Origin: Acinetobacter towneri DSM 14962 = CIP 107472
GTDB lineage: Bacteria; Pseudomonadota; Gammaproteobacteria; Pseudomonadales; Moraxellaceae
Length of the DNA stretch: 64,000 nucleotides
Direction: 5' to 3'
Assembly: GCF_000368785.1 (NCBI RefSeq)
Contig: NZ_KB849689.1
Coordinates: 316,293-380,292, forward strand
Below are positions 27,560 through 36,801 of this stretch, in pieces. The position numbers and the translations under genes were made by a program. The notes below the pieces were generated by a model, which ran no database searches, was not told the origin of the DNA, and saw only the letters and a list, made by a program, of their open reading frames with translations. Each line of letters starts with the position of its first letter. Position 1 is the stretch's first letter.

Positions 27560-28687
27560 ATGAAACAGAATCATTGGATGCTCAGATTGGTACAAATTGC
27601 TGCCGTGCTATTTGTATTGTTTGCAGCGTTCATGATTTTTATCTATTCACCTTTTTATTCTACTTTGGTGGTCAAAACGCTGAACACTTTGGTACCTGTA
27701 GAAGTGAATCAAGTGGCAGCAAAAAGTCAGCAAATGGCGGCTTTTAGTGATCAAGACAGCTTGGAACCCGGTTCAGATTTATGGATTGCCCGACAAGCTT
27801 ATTTGAAGCTGATGGAGCAAGAGATTCAATCTGAAAATTCGAAAAATTTAACTTTAATTCAGGCTCGTTATAAAGCCTTACAAGCGCTTATTTTAGAAGA
27901 ACAAACGCAAAAAAAATTAGCATCTGAGCAAGAGTTGCCGCAAGTCCCATTGTTGGTGTCTAATGCAGCTTCTGAAGCAGTTGTAGAAGACCCATCCGAA
28001 AATGTAAAAGCCTTGCTCAATTTGGATAGTCATGAAAATCAGGTACTCATGGAACAATACTTGGAGTTTTTAAGCACTCATAAAATTGCCGAAACCGAAA
28101 GTGAGCCTGTAGATGAAGAAATCTTTAAAGATATTGCTTTAATTCAGCAACAAAATATTCCAAAAATACCTGCAAACTCTAAACCTTATGCGATTGTGGT
28201 TTTAGGTGGTGGCTTAACTTTAGATGATAATGGCAAAGATATTGTGGTCAATGACTACACACGTTTACGTTTAGAAACGACCCTAGCGGTGGTAAAACAA
28301 TATCAATTGCCGATTGTACTGAGTGGTGTAGAAGCACCTTATATGCAGCGTTGGTTAAAAAAATATGATGTCGAAGCAAAATTATTAGAAGATCGCAGCA
28401 TGAATACTTGTGAAAATTCACGTTTTAGTTCTTTATTATTACAAAAAAAAGGGGGGGCGCCGACAGTGATTTTGATTACAGACCGTTATCACATGCCACG
28501 CACCCGCCGTTTATTTGCTTTGAATGGAATTGAAACGATTCCAGTCGAGGCTCCCATGCCGACTCAACTGACTGCATGGCGTCCAAGTGAACAAAACTAT
28601 GATCATAGCCGCCGTGCCAATTATGAAATGCTTGCCACCATTCGGGATGTCTTGATTGGTTCTAGCGCATGTCGCGAGGTGCCATAA
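27560..28687 (+). CDS. YdcF/ElyC-like DUF218 membrane protein
   Basis: This protein of about 375 residues has one N-terminal TM segment (residues 8-30) and a long charged linker. Its C-terminal DUF218 domain begins YAIVVLGGGL and ends with TDRYHMPRTRRLF. DUF218 proteins such as ElyC act in cell-envelope and peptidoglycan-lipid metabolism, which fits the murB neighbour. The start could be the GTG at 27554, directly after the murB stop, or the ATG at 27560, which has the better-placed AGGT. The gene contains an A8G7 homopolymer block at 28443-28457 within QKKGG. Confidence 0.8.
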   Translation: MKQNHWMLRLVQIAAVLFVLFAAFMIFIYSPFYSTLVVKTLNTLVPVEVNQVAAKSQQMAAFSDQDSLEPGSDLWIARQAYLKLMEQEIQSENSKNLTLIQARYKALQALILEEQTQKKLASEQELPQVPLLVSNAASEAVVEDPSENVKALLNLDSHENQVLMEQYLEFLSTHKIAETESEPVDEEIFKDIALIQQQNIPKIPANSKPYAIVVLGGGLTLDDNGKDIVVNDYTRLRLETTLAVVKQYQLPIVLSGVEAPYMQRWLKKYDVEAKLLEDRSMNTCENSRFSSLLLQKKGGAPTVILITDRYHMPRTRRLFALNGIETIPVEAPMPTQLTAWRPSEQNYDHSRRANYEMLATIRDVLIGSSACREVP

Positions 28688-29730
28688 TGCCTGATATTCC
28701 ATTTTTAAACCCAAGCGTGTTGAAGCAATTAGATTTGCCAGTGCCGAGTCGGGAAACCACACCACAAATTCTCCAACCTTTAAATTTGAATCGTGGTTTT
28801 GAACCGAGTGTTGAGTTACAAGCCTATCGACAGCTTTATGGTTTTCATTTGTTGGACTGTGAACATTGGCAAGGCTATGTGCAAATGCCGTTGTTTAAAT
28901 TGCATGTGCAAATTTTTCAACCCGATTTAAGCAAAACCAAATTTGATCAGCTGCAGGGCACGGTATTTCTACTGCATGGCTATTTGGAACATAGCGGGAT
29001 TTATCAACCTATCGTCAAAGAATTATTAGAGCAGGGCTTTAGTGTTTTGACTTATGATTTGCCCGGACATGGATTGAGTGATGGTTATCCTGCCAACATC
29101 AAAAATTTTGATCATTATCAGCAAGTATTACATGCGGTTTATCAATATGTAAAAAATGCCGATCAATTGCCAAAACCGTGGTTGGGCATTGGGCAAAGTA
29201 CAGGTGGTGCAATTTGGATGCATCACTTGTTGGAATTTGCTCAGCGCCGTGAAAATCCATTTGTAGAGCGTGTGTTGTTGTTATCGCCTTTGATTCGTCC
29301 TGCAAAATCGGCATGGTGGCATAACTCTGTTGGTTTGGGCATTATCCGTCGGATTAAGCGTGAAGTGCCGCGACATTTCCGACGCAATAATCATAATCCT
29401 GAATTTTTACGCTTTGTGCGTTTAAAAGACCCGCTGCAACCTAGAATGATGGGCATGGATTGGATTTTAGCCATGTCTAAATGGATGTTGGAGATGGAAG
29501 AACGTCCAGCTTGCCGTATTCCTGTTTGGTTGGCACAAGGGGCGCAAGATCAAACCGTAGATTGGCGCTACAACATTGAGTTTATTCGGCGTAAATTCCG
29601 CCTGCAAACCTTACTCATGTTAGAAGAAGGCTCGCATCAATTAATCAATGAACGTGCGGATATTCGTGCGGCTTTAACAGGGCTGATTCCTGCATTTTTA
29701 CATGCACATAGCTCTAAGACTTATTATTAA
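28687..29730 (+). CDS. Alpha/beta hydrolase, monoacylglycerol lipase-like
   Basis: This is a 347-residue hydrolase of the serine aminopeptidase S33/lysophospholipase type. LLHGYLEHSG gives the oxyanion region, GQSTGG the nucleophile serine, and GSHQLINE the catalytic His. Its ATG overlaps the previous stop codon (TAATG) with AGGTG upstream, indicating translational coupling. The ATG at 28669 is in frame but less likely. No signal peptide is seen. It is the last gene of the phosphatase-murB operon and may act on lipids or lysophospholipids. Confidence 0.87.
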   Translation: MPDIPFLNPSVLKQLDLPVPSRETTPQILQPLNLNRGFEPSVELQAYRQLYGFHLLDCEHWQGYVQMPLFKLHVQIFQPDLSKTKFDQLQGTVFLLHGYLEHSGIYQPIVKELLEQGFSVLTYDLPGHGLSDGYPANIKNFDHYQQVLHAVYQYVKNADQLPKPWLGIGQSTGGAIWMHHLLEFAQRRENPFVERVLLLSPLIRPAKSAWWHNSVGLGIIRRIKREVPRHFRRNNHNPEFLRFVRLKDPLQPRMMGMDWILAMSKWMLEMEERPACRIPVWLAQGAQDQTVDWRYNIEFIRRKFRLQTLLMLEEGSHQLINERADIRAALTGLIPAFLHAHSSKTYY

Positions 29731-29764
29731 TTTATCAACCATCTTTTAAATACGGCTCTACATT

Positions 29765-29794
29765 TGCTTTGATGCTGTTCTCGGCATCAAAGCA
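29765..29794 (+). terminator. Possible terminator after the hydrolase gene
   Basis: TGCTTTGATGC and GCATCAAAGCA pair perfectly over 11 bp with an 8-nt loop. The tail is only weakly T-rich (TATTTATG), so it may work poorly or depend on Rho. The rest of the AT-rich gap up to 30003 shows only an ATCAA-N5-TTGAT repeat at 29961-29975, which could be a regulator site for the next gene. Confidence 0.5.
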
Positions 29795-30003
29795 TATTTA
29801 TGCTGCGCTGCTCATTAAAATGTGAAGCGATTTCTAAAATAAAATAGTACCTCACATTTATTTTTTATTTCATGCTCGAGTTTCATGTTTCAGTGCTATG
29901 CTCATGTTTATAAAATAAGCTAAATTTGAAAAACTCCTTAATTCTAGGGATAGTGTTTACATCAAAACGATTGATATATTTACAAACATAATCAAGGGGA
30001 TGA

Positions 30004-30711
30004 ATGATGGCAGAAATGGAAGCGATATTACCCGTACCGGTTTTAATTGTTGAAGATGAGCCTATTATTCAGTCACGTCTTAGAAAAATTTTGCATGATA
30101 TTGGCTATCAAGATGACATGCTATTTTTCGTGAGTCATCTTAAAGCTGCAATGACGTGTATAGAAGATCATCCGATTGCTTTAGCTTTAGTCGATTTAGG
30201 CTTGCCCGATGGCAATGGTAAAGAACTAATCGAACAATTACATTTTAGAGATCCAAGCGCATTAATTTTGGTGATTTCTGCATGGAGCACCCAAGACAGC
30301 TTATTTTCTGCAATTCAAGCAGGTGCAACAGGCTATGTGCTTAAAGAACGTGATGATGCTGAAATTATTATCGCAATACGCAGCATTTTAAGAGGTGGTG
30401 CACCGATAGACCCATTTATCGCCCGTGAAATTTTATCGCAAATTTCACATCAAAAAGTACCCGTGCTGACCGAAGATTTATCAGATCGCGCCGATGCTCA
30501 AGCATTCAACTCACATTATGAACAGCTCACCAATCGTGAATTAGAAATTTTAAATCTGGTGGCGCAGGGCTTAAGTAACCGTGAAATTGCTGAGCAATTA
30601 TTTGTGTCGCGTTATACCGTTGAAAGTCATATTAAACATATCTATCGGAAGTTGTCGGTCACTAAACGCACTAAGGCTGTCAGTACCGCTAGAACTTTAG
30701 GTCTTTTATGA
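30004..30711 (+). CDS. NarL/LuxR-family response regulator
   Basis: This is a 235-residue two-component regulator. The receiver domain (about residues 12-130) has the acidic pocket VEDEP, the phospho-accepting Asp in ALVDLGLPDG near residue 63 and the conserved Lys in GYVLKERD. The LuxR-type helix-turn-helix (LTNRELEILNLVAQGLS, then IAEQLFVSRYTVESH) spans about residues 170-230. AAGGGG precedes the ATG. It overlaps the partner kinase gene by 4 bp. The target genes are unknown. Confidence 0.92.
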   Translation: MMAEMEAILPVPVLIVEDEPIIQSRLRKILHDIGYQDDMLFFVSHLKAAMTCIEDHPIALALVDLGLPDGNGKELIEQLHFRDPSALILVISAWSTQDSLFSAIQAGATGYVLKERDDAEIIIAIRSILRGGAPIDPFIAREILSQISHQKVPVLTEDLSDRADAQAFNSHYEQLTNRELEILNLVAQGLSNREIAEQLFVSRYTVESHIKHIYRKLSVTKRTKAVSTARTLGLL

Positions 30712-32618
30712 TTCAAAGGCTTTGGCAGTGTGGTTTGGGCGTGTTGTTATTGTTCTGTGCGTGGCAAAGCTATGCGCAGCAAGTGGTGTACCCAATTAAT
30801 CAGTACTGCAATGTGCATGTACTTTCAATCAGCTCTGCCAAAACAGCATCACATAATAAAAAACCTGAAACGGGTTGGGAAAATGTTCAACTGCCCGACG
30901 TTTGGGATGATCGCTGGAAAAATTATAATGGTGGGGCGTGGTACAAAATAGAGTGGGAGTGGTTTTGTGAGCGTGATCATCGTTTAAATCAACCCATCGT
31001 TTTTGCACTGAATTTTTTAAATAGTGCAGGGGCAGTTTATCTGAATCAAGATTTACTTTGGGCAAGTCAACATTTAGAAGAGCCTTTGTCAAAAAACTGG
31101 AATATGCCACGTTACTGGATTTTACCTATTTCAGGCTTAAAACAAGGTAAAAATCAAATATTGGTCTATGTAAATGGATATGCATTTCAAAATGCGGGTA
31201 TAGGAAAAATAAGTTTTAATAATGTGCATAACAATATTGAACAGCACCAGCAAAGTATATGGAATAAACGTACTTTATTTGAAATTAATGCGATTTTATC
31301 TGCCACTTTAGGCATTTTATGTTTGGTTATTTGGCTGTTTTTACGCCGTGATCAGAGTTTTGGTTGGTTCGCGTTGAGTTGCATGTTCTGGTTATTATTT
31401 ATTTCTCATTTTTTAACCACAGAAACCTTTCCATACCCAAGTGTATTGGTGGCATCTCAAGCCAATTTAAGCTTTTTTATCCTCTATGTTTTAGCTTTTA
31501 GTATGTATTTAATTAGGTTTGTCAATCAACGCTTGCCAATATTGGAAGAAAGTATTTTTATTCTGAGTTTAGCGGTAATCGTTTGTGTGTTTTTAACACC
31601 CTTAGATTATGTCAAACTGGTATTTGGGATTGTCTTTTTAAGTTATGCCAGCTTACTAGTCGTGGTTTATTTTTATTTGGCGTATTTAGCGTATAAATCC
31701 CCAAAAACAGAAGTATATCTGCTGCTATTTTGTTTAACCTTGATTGGCTTTTTTGCGGGTGTAGATGTATTTCGTTTAAGTAATGCGGCAACGGCAAGTT
31801 TATATCAGCCATTATCACCGTATACCTCGCCAGTAATTACTTTATTTATTGCGATTATTTTAGGCATGCGCCTAAAAAGAAATATTCAAAAAATTGAGAA
31901 ATTTAATCAAGATTTAGAGCTTAAAGTTTTTGAAGTCAGTGATGATTTAAAACGCAGTATGTCAGAAAAGCATTATTTAGAATTGGAAAATGTGCGTTTG
32001 CAAGAGCGGATTCATCTATCGCATGATTTGCATGATGGTTTGGGTGCATCTTTGGTACGTTCCATGATTATGGTCGACCAAAGCGAACAGAACATGAGTA
32101 ATCAGCAGTTCTTATCTATGCTGAAATTACTGCGTGATGATTTACGTCAAATTATTGATAGTGGTTCTTCCATTGGTTCTAAAGTGCCTGAAAATCCTAA
32201 AATTTGGGTTGCGCCAGTACGTCATCGTTTTAGTCAATTGATGGATGAAATGGATATTCATTCCAAGTGGGATTTTCCAAATGAATGGGTGATTGAGCCG
32301 AATTCGTTACAGTGCTTAACTTTGATGCGGGTATTAGAAGAAAGTTTAACCAATGTGATTAAACACAGCCAAGCCAAGCATGTATCCGTCAGTATGCAAT
32401 TTGTACCGCCTAAGCAATTGGTACTTAAAATTCAGGATGATGGTGTAGGTTTTGAACCCAATAGCGTGCTTGAACATGGCATGAGTATTGGGATGCGCAG
32501 TATGAAAATGCGTTTAGAACGGGTTGGAGGGCAATTAAAATTAAATTCGACACCTGGCTATACGTTAATTCAGGCAGTTTTAACTTTAGATCCCGCTTAT
32601 CTAAATTCCCCAAGATGA
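30708..32618 (+). CDS. Sensor histidine kinase with periplasmic jelly-roll and 7TM module
   Basis: This is a 636-residue partner of the regulator upstream, overlapping it by ATGA. A signal peptide (cleavage after SYAQ, near residue 24) is followed by a periplasmic beta-sandwich of about 160 residues that looks like a carbohydrate-binding-type fold. About seven TM helices (roughly residues 195-395) and a short coiled coil come next. Then come the HisKA_3 dimerisation box HDLHDGLG (phospho-His near residue 444) and a HATPase domain with EESLTNVIKH and DDGVGFEP. The layout is 7TMR-DISM-like. The signal sensed is unknown, though envelope or small-molecule sensing is likely. Confidence 0.9.
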   Translation: MIQRLWQCGLGVLLLFCAWQSYAQQVVYPINQYCNVHVLSISSAKTASHNKKPETGWENVQLPDVWDDRWKNYNGGAWYKIEWEWFCERDHRLNQPIVFALNFLNSAGAVYLNQDLLWASQHLEEPLSKNWNMPRYWILPISGLKQGKNQILVYVNGYAFQNAGIGKISFNNVHNNIEQHQQSIWNKRTLFEINAILSATLGILCLVIWLFLRRDQSFGWFALSCMFWLLFISHFLTTETFPYPSVLVASQANLSFFILYVLAFSMYLIRFVNQRLPILEESIFILSLAVIVCVFLTPLDYVKLVFGIVFLSYASLLVVVYFYLAYLAYKSPKTEVYLLLFCLTLIGFFAGVDVFRLSNAATASLYQPLSPYTSPVITLFIAIILGMRLKRNIQKIEKFNQDLELKVFEVSDDLKRSMSEKHYLELENVRLQERIHLSHDLHDGLGASLVRSMIMVDQSEQNMSNQQFLSMLKLLRDDLRQIIDSGSSIGSKVPENPKIWVAPVRHRFSQLMDEMDIHSKWDFPNEWVIEPNSLQCLTLMRVLEESLTNVIKHSQAKHVSVSMQFVPPKQLVLKIQDDGVGFEPNSVLEHGMSIGMRSMKMRLERVGGQLKLNSTPGYTLIQAVLTLDPAYLNSPR

Positions 32619-32651
32619 ATTGATCATCTTGAGGGGGCTGAAACGAATATT

Positions 32652-33818
32652 TTAAGCGTCTTCAGCAGGTAACAACATTAAAATGGATTCATTGAGCAGT
32701 TGTACCAAATCTTCCAAAATATTTGCGTCGTAAAGGTTTTCATCGAGCAGCACGCGTTCACCATTGGCAATTTTTTGCAGCGTAGGGATAGATGCTTCTG
32801 CGACACAAATCGCTTCACCATTCGCCCAAAATAAAACTTCATCTAGCTGATTTGCATAAAGTAGGCGAGAGGCGGGTTCCAACATGATTTGATAACCCTG
32901 ATCTAGCGCATCTTCTAAATCGCCTACACCTATTTCATCTACTTCAGGAATATTTTCAGGATATTTCGGTTCAGACATTAAGCTTAAAATCGCATCATCC
33001 AACACCGATGAGTTTTGTAAACGCGCCCACAATTCTGCTTTCAGATAATCCAATTCTGTCGCAGTCATTTCGCCAATTTGGGTACTTTTTTTACGAACAA
33101 GGTCTTGTAGTGGCGTGCGTAACATTTCATCGGCAGAGAATTTATCGCTCACTCGATCCATCATTTCACTAATATTCGGCATGCGGAAACCGAACGAGAA
33201 CGTCAGACAATCATCTTCCGCCACGCCATAATGTGCCAAACCCGGTGGCACATAGAGTAAATCGCCAGGTGCAAGAACTTCATCAAAATTGACCTGCATT
33301 TCAGGCAATAATTTTAACGGTTGTCCTGCGACAAATTCAGTTTCAGCATCACACATTTGCCCAAGTTGCCAACGACGATGTCCATAGCCTTGTAGCAAAA
33401 ACACATCGTAGAAATCAAAATGCTGACCTACAGAGCCGCCTTTAGGGGCATAAGACACCATTATGTCATCACGTCGCCATTGCGGAATAAAAGGAAATTT
33501 TTTCCAAAGTTCAGCGAGATCAAAAGAGTAATGATCAACGGCTTGTACCAATAGCGTCCACAACTTTGGCATTTTTTGAAAATCAGCCTTAATGAGCGGT
33601 GATGATTTCACAGTCCATTGATTTGGATCACGATCTTTTTGTTTGATTAAACGGGCAGTCACATCTTCTTCGAGAGCCAGTTCCATCACGTCACTAGGTT
33701 CAAGTAGGTTGGCAATTTCTGGGAGTGCATTGCGTACCAAAAGTGGTTTTTTTTGCCAATATTCACTTAGGAATTGTTCTGCGGTAATTCCGCCCAAAAC
33801 ATCTAAAGGTTGCGACAT
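32652..33818 (-). CDS. roxA: Ribosomal protein uL16 arginine hydroxylase (JmjC/cupin)
   Basis: This Fe(II)/2-oxoglutarate dioxygenase hydroxylates an arginine of ribosomal protein uL16, as YcfD/RoxA does in E. coli. It is 388 residues long. The iron ligands are in QHFDFYD (HxD) and GLAHYG (distal His), within a cupin core of about residues 95-220. The N-terminal KPLLVRNALP and a C-terminal dimerisation or winged-helix part match the family. It is convergent with the histidine kinase gene, 33 bp away. Confidence 0.9.
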   Translation of the reverse strand: MSQPLDVLGGITAEQFLSEYWQKKPLLVRNALPEIANLLEPSDVMELALEEDVTARLIKQKDRDPNQWTVKSSPLIKADFQKMPKLWTLLVQAVDHYSFDLAELWKKFPFIPQWRRDDIMVSYAPKGGSVGQHFDFYDVFLLQGYGHRRWQLGQMCDAETEFVAGQPLKLLPEMQVNFDEVLAPGDLLYVPPGLAHYGVAEDDCLTFSFGFRMPNISEMMDRVSDKFSADEMLRTPLQDLVRKKSTQIGEMTATELDYLKAELWARLQNSSVLDDAILSLMSEPKYPENIPEVDEIGVGDLEDALDQGYQIMLEPASRLLYANQLDEVLFWANGEAICVAEASIPTLQKIANGERVLLDENLYDANILEDLVQLLNESILMLLPAEDA

Positions 33819-33938
33819 AAAATAGCCTAAGCAAGTTTTATCAATAATCTCAATATTGTCTGATTTGTCGCTGCAAAGGGCAAGGTGATTTATAGTCTTT
33901 ATAAATATTCACGGCTGTTAAATTACACAGTTTTAAAC

Positions 33939-34532
33939 TTAAGGAACCTGAATATTCAGCATTCTTAACATGCGGCATAACTGAATCATCGGCAGACCCA
34001 TCAAAGTAGTTTGGTCATTGCCTTGCATGGCTTCAAACAGACTAATACCTAAACCTTCGCACATAAAACTACCTGCACAATGTAGCGGTTGTTCCTTTGC
34101 AACATATCGTGCAATTTCATTGTCAGTTAAGCTGCGGAATTTAACTGTGTAGTGTTCTACAACCGTTTGTTCAAAGCCTGTAGATTGCTGCTGCACACTC
34201 AGCGCAGTGCTGAAATAAACCGTTTGACCTGAATTGGCTTGTAATTGTTGTATAGCTTTTTCTGAAGTGAGCGGTTTACCTATAAAAATATCTGGCTGCT
34301 GTTCACGCCATGCCACTTGATCTGAACCAATCACAATTGCATCAGGATATTGCTGCGCAATACAGTGTGCTTTTTCAAAAGCCAAGCGTCGCGCCAAATT
34401 ATCTGCATGCAATTCACCCTGTGCAGATTCATCAATATCAGGTGAAATTGACTTATACGCCAAATGCAGACGATTCATCAATTGCTGACGAGTTTGACTG
34501 CCAGACGCTAAAATAATTTCAGGATGTTGCAT
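33939..34532 (-). CDS. Maf-family nucleotide pyrophosphatase
   Basis: This is a 197-residue Maf protein, a house-cleaning enzyme that hydrolyses non-canonical or modified nucleoside triphosphates. The start motif ILASGSQTRQQLM, the SPDIDE loop and VIGSDQVA are the Maf active-site elements. The YceF subgroup (7-methyl-GTP) is likely, but I cannot separate it surely from YhdE. The frame runs back to 34550, overlapping the preceding gene. I choose the ATG at 34532 (MQHPEIIL), just after the neighbour's TGA, with GGTG upstream. Confidence 0.87.
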   Translation of the reverse strand: MQHPEIILASGSQTRQQLMNRLHLAYKSISPDIDESAQGELHADNLARRLAFEKAHCIAQQYPDAIVIGSDQVAWREQQPDIFIGKPLTSEKAIQQLQANSGQTVYFSTALSVQQQSTGFEQTVVEHYTVKFRSLTDNEIARYVAKEQPLHCAGSFMCEGLGISLFEAMQGNDQTTLMGLPMIQLCRMLRMLNIQVP

Positions 34533-34539
34533 CAGATCA

Positions 34540-34923
34540 TCACACCGCATAATCCATCAAAATATCTAAAGGCACATAAGACAATACTGACTGATGACAG
34601 GCTTGAATTTTAATTGGTGGTGCTTGACCTGCCTGATAGGCTTCAACCCAACGGGTGACGCAAATACACCAGAAATCACCCGGTTGTAAGCCGTTAAAAC
34701 CAACTTCTGGTACTGGCGTGATTAAATCATTGCCAATTTTTTGCGAGAAATTTAAAAAATCAGAGGTCATTTGTGCACAAACGGTGTGCTGACCTAAATC
34801 GGTTGGGGCGGTATGACAAAAACCGTTACGAAAATATCCAGTAATAGGATCAAAGCAACAACTGGCGAGAGATTCGCCCAAAACATTTAAACGATTGATA
34901 TTTGGATCAGGATGAATAGACAT
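34540..34923 (-). CDS. DUF2237 family protein
   Basis: This is a 127-residue soluble protein of the widespread DUF2237 family. The family hallmarks are NVLGESLASC near the start, PITGYFRNGFC, TVCAQMT and PGDFWCICVTRW in the middle, and PLDILMDYAV at the end. Its biochemical function is unknown. Its TGA lies 7 bp before the maf start, so the two genes are probably co-transcribed and may be translationally coupled. Confidence 0.88.
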   Translation of the reverse strand: MSIHPDPNINRLNVLGESLASCCFDPITGYFRNGFCHTAPTDLGQHTVCAQMTSDFLNFSQKIGNDLITPVPEVGFNGLQPGDFWCICVTRWVEAYQAGQAPPIKIQACHQSVLSYVPLDILMDYAV

Positions 34924-35062
34924 AAGTGCGAGAAAGATGGTGGCTTTTCTCTATCATAATCAAAACTTTTGCTTTAAACAGCAATTCTACAAAAGTTGCT
35001 AACCTTTTTCTGCATAATCATTTAAAATCGTGGCGTTTTGATATCAATAAAGTGAGCTATAC

Positions 35063-36250
35063 ATGAACTTTCAGCGTATGACTGACCTCGATTTAGCAGG
35101 TAAGCGTGTCCTTATTCGTGAAGATTTAAACGTACCTGTTAAAAATGGTGTGATCACCAGCGATGCACGTTTACGTGCGGCATTGCCAACGATTCAAGCT
35201 GCTGTTGCCAAAGGTGCAGCAGTGATGGTGTATTCTCACTTAGGTCGTCCTGTTGAAGGTGAGCCAAAAGCTGAACAATCTTTAGCACCTGTAGCTGCGT
35301 ATTTAACCCAAGCATTAGGTCAAGATGTTCAACTGATCACTGACTATTTAGATGGTGTAGACGTTGCTCCTGGTCAAGTCGTTTTATTGGAAAACTGCCG
35401 TTTTAACCACGGTGAAAAGAAAAACAACCCAGAACTTGCCGCTAAATATGCAGCATTGTGTGATGTATTTGTGATGGATGCATTTGGTACCGCGCACCGT
35501 GCAGAAGCCTCTACTGAAGGCGTTGCACGTTTAGCACCAGTGGCAGCAGCAGGCCCATTATTGGCTGCGGAATTAGATGCTTTGGGTCGTGCCTTAAAAA
35601 CACCTGAAAAACCAATGGTGGCGATTGTTGCAGGTTCTAAAGTATCGACTAAGTTAGATGTATTGACTTCATTGTCTGATATTTGCGATCAATTAATTGT
35701 AGGCGGTGGTATTGCCAATACTTTCCTTGCTGCAGCAGGCTATAACGTGGGCAAATCATTATGTGAAAATGATTTGATTGACACTGCCAAAGCAATTGCC
35801 GCAAAAGTTTCTGTACCACTGCCAACCGATGTTGTAGTTGCAGATGCCGCTGAAATTAATTTTGAAGATTTCTTGGGTTCATTGGCAGCAGCGAAAGCAA
35901 CTGTGAAAAAAGTTGAAGATGTTGCAGACAACGATATGATTTTAGACGTAGGCCCAGAAACTGCAAAAGCATTTGCTGAAATTTTAAAAACTTCAAAAAC
36001 AATTCTTTGGAATGGCCCAGTGGGTGTATTTGAAGTTGATCAATTTGGTGAAGGTACGAAAGCACTTTCATTGGCGATTGCAGAATCTGCAGGTTTCTCT
36101 ATTGCAGGCGGTGGTGACACTTTAGCTGCAATTGACAAGTATGAAGTTGCAGACAAAATCGGCTATATCTCTACAGGTGGAGGTGCATTCCTTGAATTTG
36201 TAGAAGGTAAAACCTTACCTGCAGTTGCGGTATTATTAGAACGCGCTTAA
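35063..36250 (+). CDS. pgk: Phosphoglycerate kinase
   Basis: This glycolytic and gluconeogenic enzyme transfers phosphate between 1,3-bisphosphoglycerate and ADP. It is 395 residues long. The N-terminal substrate domain has REDLNVPV and SHLGRP, and the C-terminal nucleotide domain has WNGPVGVFE and GGGDT. It is followed by a small lipoprotein gene and fba, a linkage that keeps two lower-glycolysis genes together. Confidence 0.97.
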   Translation: MNFQRMTDLDLAGKRVLIREDLNVPVKNGVITSDARLRAALPTIQAAVAKGAAVMVYSHLGRPVEGEPKAEQSLAPVAAYLTQALGQDVQLITDYLDGVDVAPGQVVLLENCRFNHGEKKNNPELAAKYAALCDVFVMDAFGTAHRAEASTEGVARLAPVAAAGPLLAAELDALGRALKTPEKPMVAIVAGSKVSTKLDVLTSLSDICDQLIVGGGIANTFLAAAGYNVGKSLCENDLIDTAKAIAAKVSVPLPTDVVVADAAEINFEDFLGSLAAAKATVKKVEDVADNDMILDVGPETAKAFAEILKTSKTILWNGPVGVFEVDQFGEGTKALSLAIAESAGFSIAGGGDTLAAIDKYEVADKIGYISTGGGAFLEFVEGKTLPAVAVLLERA

Positions 36251-36390
36251 ATCTAGAAAATTTATCAATAATTTTTAAAAAGGTTGACTTCGGTCAACTT
36301 TTTTATATTTATGTCATGCCGTAGTCATCAAAATGTCATAAATATGCAATAAACTGTAGTAAATGAATGACCTAACTGTAGGAAATGACG

Positions 36391-36663
36391 ATGATTCAAA
36401 AACTAACACTTGCTGCTTTAATTGCTGCATCTTTAGCCTTGACTGCTTGTGCAAAAAAAGAAAGCGCACCTGCGACTGAAACTGATGCATCTTCTGCAGT
36501 TGTAGATAACGCTCAAGTTACACCAGAACAACAAGCTGCAATCGACGCAATTGACCAACCAATCTTGGATGAAGGCAACACCGATATTCCTGAAGACGTT
36601 GCAAATGCACCTGCTGACGTTGCGACTACAGACACAGAAGTTGCTGCTTCTGAAGCGCAATAA
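36391..36663 (+). CDS. Small acidic lipoprotein
   Basis: This is a 90-residue protein with a clear lipoprotein signal (LALTAC, Cys near residue 20). The mature part is Ala/Asp/Glu/Thr-rich with no aromatic residues, so it is probably disordered in the periplasm. The frame also starts at 36385, but AGGA is 7 bp from the ATG at 36391. It lies between pgk and fba and ends at a strong terminator. Function unknown. Confidence 0.8.
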   Translation: MIQKLTLAALIAASLALTACAKKESAPATETDASSAVVDNAQVTPEQQAAIDAIDQPILDEGNTDIPEDVANAPADVATTDTEVAASEAQ

Positions 36664-36697
36664 GTGCTGAAAAACGACAAATTGTAGTAATTTGTTT

Positions 36698-36729
36698 AAA
36701 AGTCCCTGCTTTTGCAGGGACTTTTTTTT
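36698..36729 (+). terminator. Terminator after the small lipoprotein gene
   Basis: AAAAGTCCCTGC and GCAGGGACTTTT form a perfect stem with a TTTT loop and a following T8 run, 35 bp past the stop codon. It separates fba from the upstream genes. Confidence 0.93.
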
Positions 36730-36801
36730 GAAAAAGGCGATTTGTTGCTGAATTGAAACAAATCACAGGGTAGAATAACCAACATTATTTGGGAGGATAT
36801 T

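Noticed and set aside
28443..28457. Frameshift in the YdcF-like gene at the A8G7 run
   Set aside because: The frame is continuous and the conserved DUF218 motifs lie on both sides in one frame, so the gene is intact as sequenced.
36433..36660. Cys-rich minus-strand open frame within the small lipoprotein gene
   Set aside because: It is the antisense image of an Ala/Asp/Glu-rich lipoprotein with a clear lipobox and ribosome binding site on the plus strand.
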